Source of the DNA: Bradyrhizobium sp. CCGUVB1N3
GTDB taxonomy: Bacteria; Pseudomonadota; Alphaproteobacteria; Rhizobiales; Xanthobacteraceae
DNA: 64,000 nucleotides
Reading direction: 5' to 3'
Assembly (NCBI RefSeq): GCF_024199925.1
Contig: NZ_JANADR010000001.1
Location: 434,001 to 498,000, forward strand
Position numbers and translations under genes: made by a program. Numbering within the stretch: position 1 is the first letter of the stretch; the number at the start of each line of letters is the position of its first letter. Positions 54,473 through 62,947 of this stretch are shown piece after piece. Below the pieces are notes generated by a model that was given only the letters and a program-made list of their open reading frames with translations, was not told the DNA's origin and did no database searches.

Positions 54473-54670
54473 GGTCCGTCGATCCCTGTGGTTGCCGAGT
54501 GTCCAGCCCGTCTCCGAGCAGCGATGATCCTCCTCTTGCACTCGGTTCTGTTCCTCGTCGAGGTGATTGGAGGTATGCCGCAGAATAAAGGTCAGACTGC
54601 AGGATGGGTAGAGCGAAGAAAAACCATCGCGTGATCGGAAAGCGCCGGCGTCGACACCCGGCGCCCCGCA

Positions 54671-55918
54671 TCATGGCGCGGCGGGGCCGGCAACCGCGGC
54701 GGCGGGCGTCGCTTCGCGGGGCGCGCGGCGGCCATTCAGCACCACGCCGATGATGGTGAAGCGCACCAGCAGGTGATAGCTCGCCAGCATCACAAGAATC
54801 GCAACGCCGAGAATGGTCGCAAACTTGATCGGCCAGGGCCAGTCGAGCTGCGACACCGCGACCTGCAGCGCCATCACGATCGGCATGTGGATCAGATAGA
54901 GCCAGTAGGACGCATCGGCGAGGTAGCGGCGCGTCGGACTGAAGGTGGACATGAAGCGGAGCGCGAGGCCGATGGCCGCGAACGTCGAAATCCATATCGC
55001 CGGGGCATACAGGATGGCGGCGACGAGCCTGAGCGTGTCGGAGCCAACCGGCAGTTTTGGCGCACCCGGCGCGGACGTCATCACGCCGGCAAGCACGAAA
55101 CAGATCAGGATCAGGCCGAGCGCCAGCATGAGGTGCGACAGCCAGCGCTGCTCGAGAAACCGCAGCAGATCGCGCTGCCGATGCAACAGCCAGCCGATGC
55201 CGAATGCGATGCCGAAACCGATCCAAGCCTGCAGGTTGGTGACGAGCGATTGATCCGGCGTCCTGATCCCCATTACGCTGATCCATGTTTGGTCGAGGCT
55301 GAAGGCGATGCCGATCGGGATCGCCAGAACCAGGGGTGCCAGCGGATTTCGCATGATCCGTGCGAAGAGACGGTCAAGGATCGTTCGCAGAGCGCCGGAC
55401 GCATCGAGCCAAACGAGGGCGCTGCGCAGCAGAAGCATGGCGACATAGAACTCCAGCAACACATAGAGAAACCAGAGATGGGCGAGGGGGAAATTCGGCA
55501 GCACCGGCGGCCAGCCGCGTCCGCCGGAGACCGGACCGCCGTTCGGAAACCCCGAGGCCCAGATCACGATCAGAGCCATGGGCGTAAATACGATCGGCCA
55601 GCCGATCACGAGCGGCAGCCCGATCCTCTGCAACCTGTCCCTGACGAAGCCCGAGATCCCCCGGCGATGAAAACTCATGCGGGCGAAGAAGCCCGCCATC
55701 AGGAAGAAGGTCGTCATCCGGAAGACGTGGATGGCGAAGAACAGCAGGCCCAGGGTCATGCTTTGATGGGTGTCCTGGATGAACCAGAACCTGGTCGGGG
55801 CAGGGACGAATGACAATGTCGCGTGCAGGACAATGCCGAGCAGCAGGGCGAATCCCCTGACCGCATCGAGGGCGTGCAACCGTTCCGATGAGGGGATGGC
55901 GGTGGTCAAACGGGACAT
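54671..55918 (-). CDS. Acyltransferase 3 (OpgC/OafA-like) integral membrane protein
   Basis: 415 residues from the ATG at 55918. LHALDAVRGFALLLGIVLHA holds the conserved Arg and His of acyltransferase 3 proteins; FFLMAGFFARMSFHRRG and DRLQRIGLPLVIGWPIVF follow, and about ten hydrophobic segments are visible. LADASYWLYLIHMPIVMALQ is the C-terminal family motif. Such enzymes put acyl or succinyl groups on glucans, lipopolysaccharide or other periplasmic sugars. The combination is closest to OpgC/MdoC-type proteins. Confidence 0.87.
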   Translation of the reverse strand: MSRLTTAIPSSERLHALDAVRGFALLLGIVLHATLSFVPAPTRFWFIQDTHQSMTLGLLFFAIHVFRMTTFFLMAGFFARMSFHRRGISGFVRDRLQRIGLPLVIGWPIVFTPMALIVIWASGFPNGGPVSGGRGWPPVLPNFPLAHLWFLYVLLEFYVAMLLLRSALVWLDASGALRTILDRLFARIMRNPLAPLVLAIPIGIAFSLDQTWISVMGIRTPDQSLVTNLQAWIGFGIAFGIGWLLHRQRDLLRFLEQRWLSHLMLALGLILICFVLAGVMTSAPGAPKLPVGSDTLRLVAAILYAPAIWISTFAAIGLALRFMSTFSPTRRYLADASYWLYLIHMPIVMALQVAVSQLDWPWPIKFATILGVAILVMLASYHLLVRFTIIGVVLNGRRAPREATPAAAVAGPAAP

Positions 55919-56150
55919 GGAGGGGCTCGTGCTCGCTGGAGTGGGCCTTCTGCCTGACAATCTGCCCGATCTTGTCAGGGCTTTCTTGCCCGATCCGGAA
56001 ATCGGCTAGCCGATTTCTCGACGCCGCCGGCCGATTTTGAGATCGCGGTCGCCGACCGGCGCCATTTGCGGCCGGATTGGCGCCTCGCGTCGGAATTAGC
56101 TCGGGTCATGCCGGTTTCGGCCTTGAAGGCGCGATTGCATTCAGGGCTGA

Positions 56151-56573
56151 TCAGTTCCTCAAATGCCTTCGGAAGAAGGCCAGTATGGCGGCGTTGAAGT
56201 CCGTATGAAAGGCGACCCGGTCGAACCCGGGTCGGTCGGTACATATGCTGGGCAGTCTCTTCGCCAGATCCGGCGCGCAGGGCGCAAGGAATGCAAAATG
56301 ACCGGCGCCCAGTACCAGATGGTAGTCGGGTTTGATCGGCAGGTCGCGACCGATCGCTGAAACATAGTCCGGCGTGACTTCGCCGCCGGTCCTGTCTTCT
56401 CCGCTCAGCTCCGATGCCCAAAGTTGAAGCGGGATTTTCACGCTCCTTAGGCCTTCTGGGTCGAACAATGGACCGAAAGCCGGATCGGCAATGACAAGGG
56501 CCCTTATGCGCGGGTCATGCGCGAATGCTTGTGTCGGTATCTCGTTTCCGCGCAATGGCCGCAGCCGCGGCAA
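56151..56573 (-). pseudogene. C-terminal fragment of dienelactone-hydrolase-like lipase
   Basis: About 130 recognisable residues: EIPTQAFAHDPRIRALVIAD, KIPLQLWASELSGEDRTGGE, YHLVLGAGHFAFLAPCAPDL (catalytic His in GHF) and GFDRVAFHTDFNAAILAFFR. This is the C-terminal third of the same hydrolase family as the fragment at 52358. No proper start or signal peptide is present, and the nucleophile region is missing. The first residues of the frame (before GNEIP) look unrelated, so the breakpoint is near 56545-56570. Confidence 0.75.
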
Positions 56574-56724
56574 TTCGGGGCCGCCGGTCGAAAACCACCC
56601 GAAGGTCGACGAGAAGGCGTATAATGCAGCTCTCGACAGGATTCCCGTGCCTACCGAGAAGTATGATCCGTGGGGCGGCGCACGCGCCGCCGATCCGGCC
56701 AGGCCGCCGAAAAAATCGAACTAG
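56491..56724 (+). pseudogene. Probable C-terminal remnant of a small unknown protein
   Basis: The frame ending ENHPKVDEKAYNAALDRIPV, then PTEKYDPWGGARAADP and a Lys/Pro tail, looks like a true coding tail. The first 25-30 residues, antisense to the hydrolase fragment, do not. No ribosome site precedes it. The TAG stop shares its G with the palindromic repeat, just as for the ABC ATPase at 2701. I do not recognise the family. Confidence 0.5.
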
Positions 56725-56850
56725 AGCATGATCCGGAAAAGTGCAAAGCGGTTTTCCCTCGCGACAAACGCGGAACGCGTTTGCGCGGAGATCATGCTCA
56801 AACAATAACCTAAAGCGCGATGACGATTCATCCCAATCTCATCGCGCTTG
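56724..56850. repeat. Dispersed palindromic element, copy 2
   Basis: GAGCATGATC (56724-56733) and GATCATGCTC (56790-56799) flank a loop with GCGGTTTTCC. AAACAATAACC follows, then AAGCGCGATGA and TCATCGCGCTT as an 11-base inverted repeat. It is the longest of the three copies; its loop has about 26 extra bases compared with copy 1. Confidence 0.8.
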
Positions 56851-56895
56851 AGGAGCGTCCCACGGTTCGTTCACGGAAATTGCGAGGGAAACGTC

Positions 56896-57657
56896 ATGAC
56901 CGAGCACATCATCGTCACTGACGACGGCGCCACCCGCATGATCACGATGCGCCGGCCAGAGAAGAAGAACACGCTCACGCAGGACATGTATCTGGCGATG
57001 AGCGATGCAATAAACGCCGCGCAATCCAATCCCGCGATCCGCTGCCTGATCCTGACCGGTCGCTCGGGTGTCTTCACCGCCGGCAACGACATCGGCGACT
57101 TCCTGAAGGCTGCGACCGAAGCCGACGACGGTGCGCGGCCGCGCAATTCCGTGACTTTCCTTCAGGCGCTGGTCAACAACACAAAGCCCATCATCGCCGC
57201 GGTCGACGGCATCGCGATCGGCATCGGCATGACGATGGTCGTGCACTGCGACTACGTGATCGCGAGCACGACGACGACCTTCTCCTCGCCCTATATCCAG
57301 TACGGCCTCGTGCCCGATGGCGCCACTAGCCTGCTCGTGCCGCACATGGTCGGGCATCAGCGCGCGTTTTCGATGCTGGTCATGGGTCGCGAGATGAGCG
57401 CGGAGGACGCGAGGGAGGCCGGCCTCGTCAACCAGATCGTGGCGCCCGGGCACGCTGTGGTCGAGGCCCAGAAGGTGGCGCGTGAAATCTGTGCGCTGCC
57501 GGTCGATGCGGTCGCGATTGCGCGGAAGCTCCTGAAACCCTCGACCGACGAGATCGAGCGGCGGATCGGACAGGAGAACCACTATTTCGCAGAACGCATG
57601 CGCTCGCCCGAGGCGCTCGCAGCATTCAAGAAATTCTTTGCGCGCAAGACCGGGTGA
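56896..57657 (+). CDS. Crotonase-family protein, resembles enoyl-CoA delta-isomerase
   Basis: 253 residues from the ATG at 56896 with GCGAGGGAAA upstream. GRSGVFTAGNDIGDFL forms the oxyanion pocket and KPIIAAVDGIAIGIGMTM the CoA-binding core. The two catalytic glutamates of true enoyl-CoA hydratases are absent: the positions read Thr (GIGMT) and Tyr (FSSPY). FSSPYIQYGLVPDGATSLLV instead follows the pattern of peroxisomal-type delta3,delta2-enoyl-CoA isomerases, with Asp in place of their Glu. It probably shifts double bonds during oxidation of unsaturated fatty acids. Confidence 0.82.
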   Translation: MTEHIIVTDDGATRMITMRRPEKKNTLTQDMYLAMSDAINAAQSNPAIRCLILTGRSGVFTAGNDIGDFLKAATEADDGARPRNSVTFLQALVNNTKPIIAAVDGIAIGIGMTMVVHCDYVIASTTTTFSSPYIQYGLVPDGATSLLVPHMVGHQRAFSMLVMGREMSAEDAREAGLVNQIVAPGHAVVEAQKVAREICALPVDAVAIARKLLKPSTDEIERRIGQENHYFAERMRSPEALAAFKKFFARKTG

Positions 57658-58025
57658 GGCCCAAGGGCCTTCATTTTGAGCGGTAGCTGATGTTGCTCAT
57701 TCCCTCGGCATCTGCCGATTAATCTTGCGCGCAGCGCGGATTGGGATCTGCATCACAGCAGGCGGTGAGGGTGCGCGGCCGGCAGGATTTCGGCCCGGGC
57801 GACGGTGCATCGACCACCGTCGCCGCATGAATGGCTGCGATGGCCGCGACGATGCTTGTCTAGCCGAAGCTTACACCAACCTTACAAAAAGCGCGATCGG
57901 CGAACCTCGCAGCTGGGCTCGCTCGCGCTTTTTTTGCTGGCCGAAACCAACCGAATGTTGGAAGAGATCGTACGAGCGGCGGTAGCCGTAAGGTCATGAG
58001 TATCGGAACATCCGGCGGGACTACG
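57658..58025. other. Intergenic region with terminator-like hairpin
   Basis: No gene is evident. The right part contains the AAAAAGCGCGA / TCGCGCTTTTT inverted repeat described separately. The rest should include the promoter of the two-component operon; I see no convincing -35/-10 pair. An ATG at 57996 is in frame with the response regulator and gives a ten-residue longer protein. Confidence 0.5.
57886..57933. terminator. Bidirectional terminator-like inverted repeat
   Basis: AAAAAGCGCGA (57886-57896) and TCGCGCTTTTT (57923-57933) pair over 11 bases around a 26-base loop, and two more T residues follow on the plus strand. It would end transcription of the isomerase gene. Confidence 0.65.
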
Positions 58026-58700
58026 ATGCGCCTCCTGATCGTCGAGGACAATGTCGAGCTGTCGCGGCTCGTGGCGAACGGCCTGACCGCGGCGGGCTAT
58101 CAGAGCGATATCGTCAGTAGCGCGGCCGAGGCGCGCGAGGCTGTTCGCAACGTCAGCTATGCCGCGATGATCCTCGATCTCGGCCTGCCCGATGGCGACG
58201 GTCTTGCGGTGCTGCGCGAGCTGCGCCGCCACATGGACCCGCTGCCGGTGCTGGTGCTGACCGCGCGCGGTGGCTTGCAGGATCGCGTCAACGGCCTGCG
58301 CAGCGGCGCCGACGATTATCTCGCAAAGCCGTTCGCGCTCGAGGAGCTGGTGGCGCGGCTGGAGGCGATCCTGCGCCGCCCCGGCCAGTTGCTCGGCCGC
58401 TCGCTGCGCCTTGCCAATCTCGTCTATGACACCGAGAGCCGGCAGATCTTCGTCGACGACCAGCCGCGGATCATCTCCTCGCGCGAGACCTCGGTGCTGG
58501 AGATCCTGCTGCGGCGGCAGGGGCGGGTGGTGCCGAAGAAGAACGTGGAGGACCACATCTTCGGGCTCGAGGGTGAGGTCGCCTCCAATGCGGTCGAGGT
58601 CTACGTCTCGCGGCTGCGCAAGCAGCTCGCCGAGCACGGCGCGAGGGTCGTGATCCACACCATCCGCGGTGTCGGCTATCTGATGGCCGAGGAGAAATAG
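58026..58700 (+). CDS. OmpR-family response regulator
   Basis: 224 residues from the ATG at 58026. Receiver: RLLIVEDNVELSRLVANGLT, phospho-acceptor Asp in MILDLGLPDGDG, and GADDYLAKPFALEELVARL with the conserved Lys. Winged-helix output: SSRETSVLEILLRRQGRVVP and EVYVSRLRKQLAEHGARVVI followed by HTIRGVGYLM. The kinase gene starts one base after its stop, so they are a pair. The family resemblance is to TctD/QseB regulators. Confidence 0.93.
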   Translation: MRLLIVEDNVELSRLVANGLTAAGYQSDIVSSAAEAREAVRNVSYAAMILDLGLPDGDGLAVLRELRRHMDPLPVLVLTARGGLQDRVNGLRSGADDYLAKPFALEELVARLEAILRRPGQLLGRSLRLANLVYDTESRQIFVDDQPRIISSRETSVLEILLRRQGRVVPKKNVEDHIFGLEGEVASNAVEVYVSRLRKQLAEHGARVVIHTIRGVGYLMAEEK

Positions 58701-58701
58701 C

Positions 58702-60057
58702 GTGGTGCGCCTGAGGTCACTGACGTTCAAATCGCTGATCTGGCGCATCGTCTTCCTGCACATCGTCGCGATCGCCGTGGTGGCGATCTTCCTGCCGCCG
58801 GTCTTGTTCTGGCTGCTGAGCTCGGAGATCGGGCAGTTGCATCGTGCGGCCATGCGGGCGCAGGCCGAGGTGCTCGCCGAGCGCATCGCCGTGCAGCCGG
58901 ACGGCAGGATCACGTTCAACCTGCCTGACAGCCTCCGGGGCCTCTATTCGGAGGCCTATGGCCGCTACCAATATGACATCAGCGATGCCGACGGCCGCGT
59001 GCTGTTCTCCTCGCACAAGAAGACCGGCGCGCCGGCCTCGGAGACCATTTCCGGCGCGGGCGTCACGCGCACCGTCGACGACAAGACCATGCGCATTCAG
59101 GTCGCCGAGGATCTCGCCCATCGCGACGTCATCATCGACGACATCGTCGCCAACTTCTTCCGGCGAGTCGGGTGGATCACGATTCCGATCCTCCTGGTCC
59201 TGCTTGCCACCGACATCATCATCTTCCGCCGCGCCATCGCGCCGTTGCTGAAGGCCTCGGAGGAGGCGACCAACATCGGCCCCGCGCGCACCGATATCCG
59301 CCTTCCGACGGAGCAGATCCCGCGCGAGATCCTACCGCTGGTCACTGCCGTCAACCAGGCGCTCGACCGGCTCGAGGACGGTTTTCGCGTGCAGCGGCAG
59401 TTCACCGCGGACGCTGCACATCAGCTGCGCACGCCGCTCGCGATCCTGCGCACGCGGATCGAGACGTTGGGCGATGGCGCGGCCAAGGAGGCGCTGCTTG
59501 CCGACATCGAGGGCATGAGCAGGATCGTCGCCCAGCTGCTGGAGATCGCCGAGCTAGATACGCTGGTGCTCGATCCCGGCGAGACCGCCGATTTGCGTGC
59601 CGTCTGCGCCGAGGTGATCGGCTCGATCGCGCCGCTCGCGCTCGCCCAGCACAAGGACATCGCGCTGAAGGGCACCGATGCGCCGGTCCTGATCCACGGC
59701 AATTCCGAGATGCTGCAACGGGCGATCTTCAATCTCGCGGAGAACGCCATCAAGTTCACCGCGAAGAATACCGCCGTCGACGTCGAGGTCGGCGGCGACG
59801 GCGTGGTACGGGTGCGCGATTGCGGCCCCGGCATCGCGGAGGCCGAGCGCGAGCTGATCTTCCAGCGCTTCTGGCGCGCGGACCGCCAGCGCAGCGACGG
59901 TGCGGGCCTTGGGCTGTCGATCGTGCGCGGCGTCGCGGAAGATCACGCGGCGAGCATCGCCGTCGAAAATCTCCCCGGCGGCGGTGCGCAGTTCACGCTG
60001 TGCTTCAAGCTGGCGGAAGGTCACAGCACGCATCCGCAGCGAGCCGATCGCGCATAG
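58702..60057 (+). CDS. Sensor histidine kinase (TctE/QseC-like)
   Basis: 451 residues from a GTG with GAGGAG about 8 bases upstream. Two membrane helices (FLHIVAIAVVAIFLPPVLFW and ITIPILLVLLATDIIIF) border a periplasmic domain of roughly 140 residues. FTADAAHQLRTPLAILRTRI carries the phospho-His, NLAENAIKFTAKN the N box, and VRDCGPGIAEAE and GAGLGLSIVRGVA the G boxes. It phosphorylates the upstream OmpR-type regulator. TctDE systems control tricarboxylate uptake; the TRAP genes 0.75 kb downstream make a carboxylate signal plausible, but this is inferred. Its last 37 bases overlap a gene on the other strand. Confidence 0.92.
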   Translation: MVRLRSLTFKSLIWRIVFLHIVAIAVVAIFLPPVLFWLLSSEIGQLHRAAMRAQAEVLAERIAVQPDGRITFNLPDSLRGLYSEAYGRYQYDISDADGRVLFSSHKKTGAPASETISGAGVTRTVDDKTMRIQVAEDLAHRDVIIDDIVANFFRRVGWITIPILLVLLATDIIIFRRAIAPLLKASEEATNIGPARTDIRLPTEQIPREILPLVTAVNQALDRLEDGFRVQRQFTADAAHQLRTPLAILRTRIETLGDGAAKEALLADIEGMSRIVAQLLEIAELDTLVLDPGETADLRAVCAEVIGSIAPLALAQHKDIALKGTDAPVLIHGNSEMLQRAIFNLAENAIKFTAKNTAVDVEVGGDGVVRVRDCGPGIAEAERELIFQRFWRADRQRSDGAGLGLSIVRGVAEDHAASIAVENLPGGGAQFTLCFKLAEGHSTHPQRADRA

Positions 60058-60692
60058 GCCAAAATCCGGGGGTCGGCTCCAGAATGTGACTCGCAAAAGC
60101 GGTCTATGATTTGGGTCACTTGTTCACCGCAGTCTCGATGCCAGTGTCCCAGCCCGTGCAGAGCGCTCTCCTGGCACGCAATCGAGTCGAGGCGAAGGGT
60201 GCGCTCCATGACGTTCAGCGCGCAATCGTGGAGAGTTGGCAGGTCTGGGTCGCCGGCAAGCGCCAAGCTCGGAAACACATCCCACCACATATAGCAAACA
60301 CAGTTCAGCGTTCCGGCATCGGCTTCGCTGAGGTGAGACAGACTAGGAGCGCAGCGAGGCTCAAACAGTTTCTCAAACAGAATGGCGACAGAGTTTATGC
60401 AGCGGACACGATCTTTGATCGGCACATCGGTCGAGCAAAGCCATCGGTTATCGCCGCTTGCGCTCGTATTTACGAGGTAGGTCAGCCCTTGCGCAATTTG
60501 GCTGTCGGCAAATCCCTGTAATGCAGATTCGGGGTCTTCAAACAATCGAGTGAGATAGGACACGGCTTCCACCGGCAGCGGGTCCCACCAATCAGTATCC
60601 GGGTCGAAGTACCAAGGTGCTTGCTGAAAGCGAACTTCGCGACCGAATGAGTGCTCCAACCATGCATCAAAAGAGAGGTTTTGCAGGCGCAT
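60021..60692 (-). CDS. Cysteine-rich protein of unknown function
   Basis: 223 residues from the ATG at 60692 (MRLQNLSFDAWLEHSF); an in-frame start at 60737 is less likely. Eleven cysteines lie in the C-terminal two thirds, for example NRWLCSTDVPIKDRVRC, TLNCVCYMWWDVFPSL, LDSIACQESALHGLGHWHRD and the terminal RCGCVL. Aromatic residues are frequent near the N-terminus (APWYFDPDTDWWDPL). No signal peptide or known domain is seen. Amino-acid composition and length support a real gene. It overlaps the kinase gene tail to tail by 37 bases. The Cys and His pattern may bind metal. Confidence 0.65.
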   Translation of the reverse strand: MRLQNLSFDAWLEHSFGREVRFQQAPWYFDPDTDWWDPLPVEAVSYLTRLFEDPESALQGFADSQIAQGLTYLVNTSASGDNRWLCSTDVPIKDRVRCINSVAILFEKLFEPRCAPSLSHLSEADAGTLNCVCYMWWDVFPSLALAGDPDLPTLHDCALNVMERTLRLDSIACQESALHGLGHWHRDCGEQVTQIIDRFCESHSGADPRILAYARSARCGCVL

Positions 60693-60806
60693 CACAAAGA
60701 CCGCGACTGATACAACAATGGCACGGGCCGACCACAAGCGCGATCATGATGAGGCCCATCGTCATGATCGACCGCTGGTCCATGCGCTCCGTCTCGGTCC
60801 GGCCGC

Positions 60807-62411
60807 CTACTTCTGCGGCGGGCCGAGGTCGAGCGGGGGCAGTTCGATCTGCGGCACCTCGATCTTCACCTTGTCGAGATCGACATTGACCGGCTTGTCG
60901 AGCAGGCCCGTCACCACGGAGGGGAAGACGATCACGAGCAGCACCATGATCATCTGCAATCCGATCCAGGGCACCGCGCCCCAGTAGATGTCGGAGCTCT
61001 TCACCGAGCGCGGCGCGACGCCACGCAGGTAGAACAGCGCGAAGCCGAACGGCGGATGCAGGAACGAGGTCTGCATGTTCACGCACAGCATGACGCCGAA
61101 CCAGATCAGCGCGGCGTCGGGGCCGACCACCGGCGCCAGCATCTTCTGTGCGATCGGCGCGATCATCGGCAGGATGATGAAGGCGATCTCGAAGAAGTCG
61201 AGGAAGAACGCGACGAAGAAGATGAAGAGGTTGATGAAGATCAGGAAGCCCCAGACGCCGCCGGGCAGGGAGGTGAGCAGGTGCTCGAGCCAGACGCCGC
61301 CGTTGCAGCCCAGGAACACGATCGAGAAGCAGGTCGAGCCGATCAGGATGAAGGTAACCATGCAGGTGATGCGCATGGTCGTCTCGTAGCCCTGCTTGAT
61401 CAGGTCGCGCAGGTCGGGAATGCGCGCCGCCTCGATGCAGATCCAGGCAACCGCGAGGTAGGTGATCGCATAGGCGAGCTTGAAGACGATGTTCTCGCTG
61501 AACAGCATCGCGACGATCGTGCCAATGCCGGCCGTGATGACGCCGATGATCAGGATCTTGCGTCCCGTGGAGGAGAAGTCCTTGTGGTGGATCGCGGCGA
61601 GGACGATGGCGCCGACCGCGCCCATCGCGCCCGCTTCCGTCGGGGTCGCAAGGCCCAGCATCATGGTGCCGAGCACGACGAAGATCAGGACCGCGGAGGG
61701 GATGATGCCGAGCAGGCACTTCTTCCACAGCGCCCATCCGGTCAGCGTGCGCGCCTCTTTCGGCACCGCCGGAACGTGGCTCGGCTTGAAGATACCGAGC
61801 ATGAAGGTGTAGCCGGCGAACAGGATGATCTGGAAGATCGAGGGGCCCCAGGCGCCGAGATACATGTCACCGACCGACTTGCCGAGCTGGTCGGCGAGCA
61901 CGATCAGCACCAGCGAGGGTGGCACGAGCTGCGTGATGGTGCCGGAGGCGGCCAGCACGCCGGTGATGTAGCGGATATTGTAGCCGTAGCGGATCATCAC
62001 CGGCATCGAGATCAGCGCCATGGCGATGACCTGCGCCGCCACCGTGCCGGTGATGGCGCCGAGGATGAAGCCGACGATGATGACGGAGTAGCCGAGACCG
62101 CCGCGGATCGGGCCGAACAGCTGGCCCATGGAATCCAGCATGTCCTCGGCCAGCCCGCATCGCTCCAGCACCGCACCCATGAAGGTGAAGAAGGGAATCG
62201 CGAGCAGCAGCTCGTTGGCGAGCACGCTGCCGAACACGCGGCCCGGAATCGCCTGAAGGAAGTTCAGGTCGAAGAAGCCGAGATGGATCGCGAGAAAGCC
62301 GAAGGAGAGTCCGAGCGCCGCCAGCGTGAACGCGACCGGGTAGCCGATCAGCATCGCCACCACCAGGCCGCCGAACATCATCGGCGGCATCATCTCCAGC
62401 GTAATGGTCAT
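60807..62411 (-). CDS. dctM: TRAP transporter large permease subunit (DctM family)
   Basis: 534 residues with about 13 hydrophobic segments, longer than the usual 425-residue DctM and like the larger 2-oxoacid/TakM-type subunits; the extra length is mainly a central insertion (residues about 290-380). GYPVAFTLAALGLSFGFLAI, IPFFTFMGAVLERCGLAEDM, ITGTVAAQVIAMALISMPVM and LAASGTITQLVPPSLVLIVL are DctM signatures. It moves the solute using the sodium gradient. It follows dctQ with a 4-base overlap. The window holds two TakP-like binding proteins 11-14 kb away that could serve it. Confidence 0.92.
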   Translation of the reverse strand: MTITLEMMPPMMFGGLVVAMLIGYPVAFTLAALGLSFGFLAIHLGFFDLNFLQAIPGRVFGSVLANELLLAIPFFTFMGAVLERCGLAEDMLDSMGQLFGPIRGGLGYSVIIVGFILGAITGTVAAQVIAMALISMPVMIRYGYNIRYITGVLAASGTITQLVPPSLVLIVLADQLGKSVGDMYLGAWGPSIFQIILFAGYTFMLGIFKPSHVPAVPKEARTLTGWALWKKCLLGIIPSAVLIFVVLGTMMLGLATPTEAGAMGAVGAIVLAAIHHKDFSSTGRKILIIGVITAGIGTIVAMLFSENIVFKLAYAITYLAVAWICIEAARIPDLRDLIKQGYETTMRITCMVTFILIGSTCFSIVFLGCNGGVWLEHLLTSLPGGVWGFLIFINLFIFFVAFFLDFFEIAFIILPMIAPIAQKMLAPVVGPDAALIWFGVMLCVNMQTSFLHPPFGFALFYLRGVAPRSVKSSDIYWGAVPWIGLQMIMVLLVIVFPSVVTGLLDKPVNVDLDKVKIEVPQIELPPLDLGPPQK

Positions 62412-62947
62412 TGTGTCGGTCTCTCGTACTTGGCGTCGATCGTCACATAGCCCTGGAGAGCCGCGATACGCTTGATGACTTCGGACACACCCTGCAGCGC
62501 CAGCATCACGAAGCCTGCGGGGATCACGAACTTGATCGGCCAGCGAACCAGGCCGCCGGCGTTGCCGGACATCTCGCCGACGTCATAGGCCTGCATGAAG
62601 AACGGCCAGGAGAGCTTTGCGAGCAGGAGGCAGGAGGGGATCAGGAAGAAAAGCGTGCCGATGAGGTCGAGCCAGAGCTGGCCGCGCTCGGACAGCATCA
62701 GATAGAAGATCTCGACGCGGACATGCTCGTTGCGCTTGAAGGTATAGGACGCGCCGAACATCACGAGCACGGCGAACATGTACCATTGCAGCTCCAGCCA
62801 GCCGTTCGACGAGTAGCTGAAGGCGTAGCGGATCATGGCATTGGCGGCGCTGACGAGGCACGCCAGCAGCACCAACAGGTTACAGAAGTTGCCGATCTTT
62901 TCATTGAGGAGATCGATGGCGTTGCTCACCGCCAACAATGGACGCAT
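62408..62947 (-). CDS. dctQ: TRAP transporter small permease subunit (DctQ family)
   Basis: 179 residues, four hydrophobic segments. The segment SNGWLELQWYMFAVLVMFGA followed by YTFKRNEHVRVEIFYLMLSE is the DctQ signature, with the conserved H-V-R-V-E/D. It stabilises DctM. Its stop overlaps the dctM start (ATGACC, 4 bases). No binding-protein gene lies upstream within the 357-base gap to the LysR gene. Confidence 0.92.
   Translation of the reverse strand: MRPLLAVSNAIDLLNEKIGNFCNLLVLLACLVSAANAMIRYAFSYSSNGWLELQWYMFAVLVMFGASYTFKRNEHVRVEIFYLMLSERGQLWLDLIGTLFFLIPSCLLLAKLSWPFFMQAYDVGEMSGNAGGLVRWPIKFVIPAGFVMLALQGVSEVIKRIAALQGYVTIDAKYERPTQ

Noticed and set aside
56839..57582. 247-codon minus-strand frame over the crotonase-family gene
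   Set aside because: Antisense frame without motifs; the plus-strand gene has a good ribosome site and family signatures.
61056..62450. 464-codon plus-strand frame over dctM and dctQ
   Set aside because: Composition is almost entirely Asp/Glu/Arg/Gln/His, typical of the antisense of membrane-protein codons; the minus-strand permease genes have clear family motifs.
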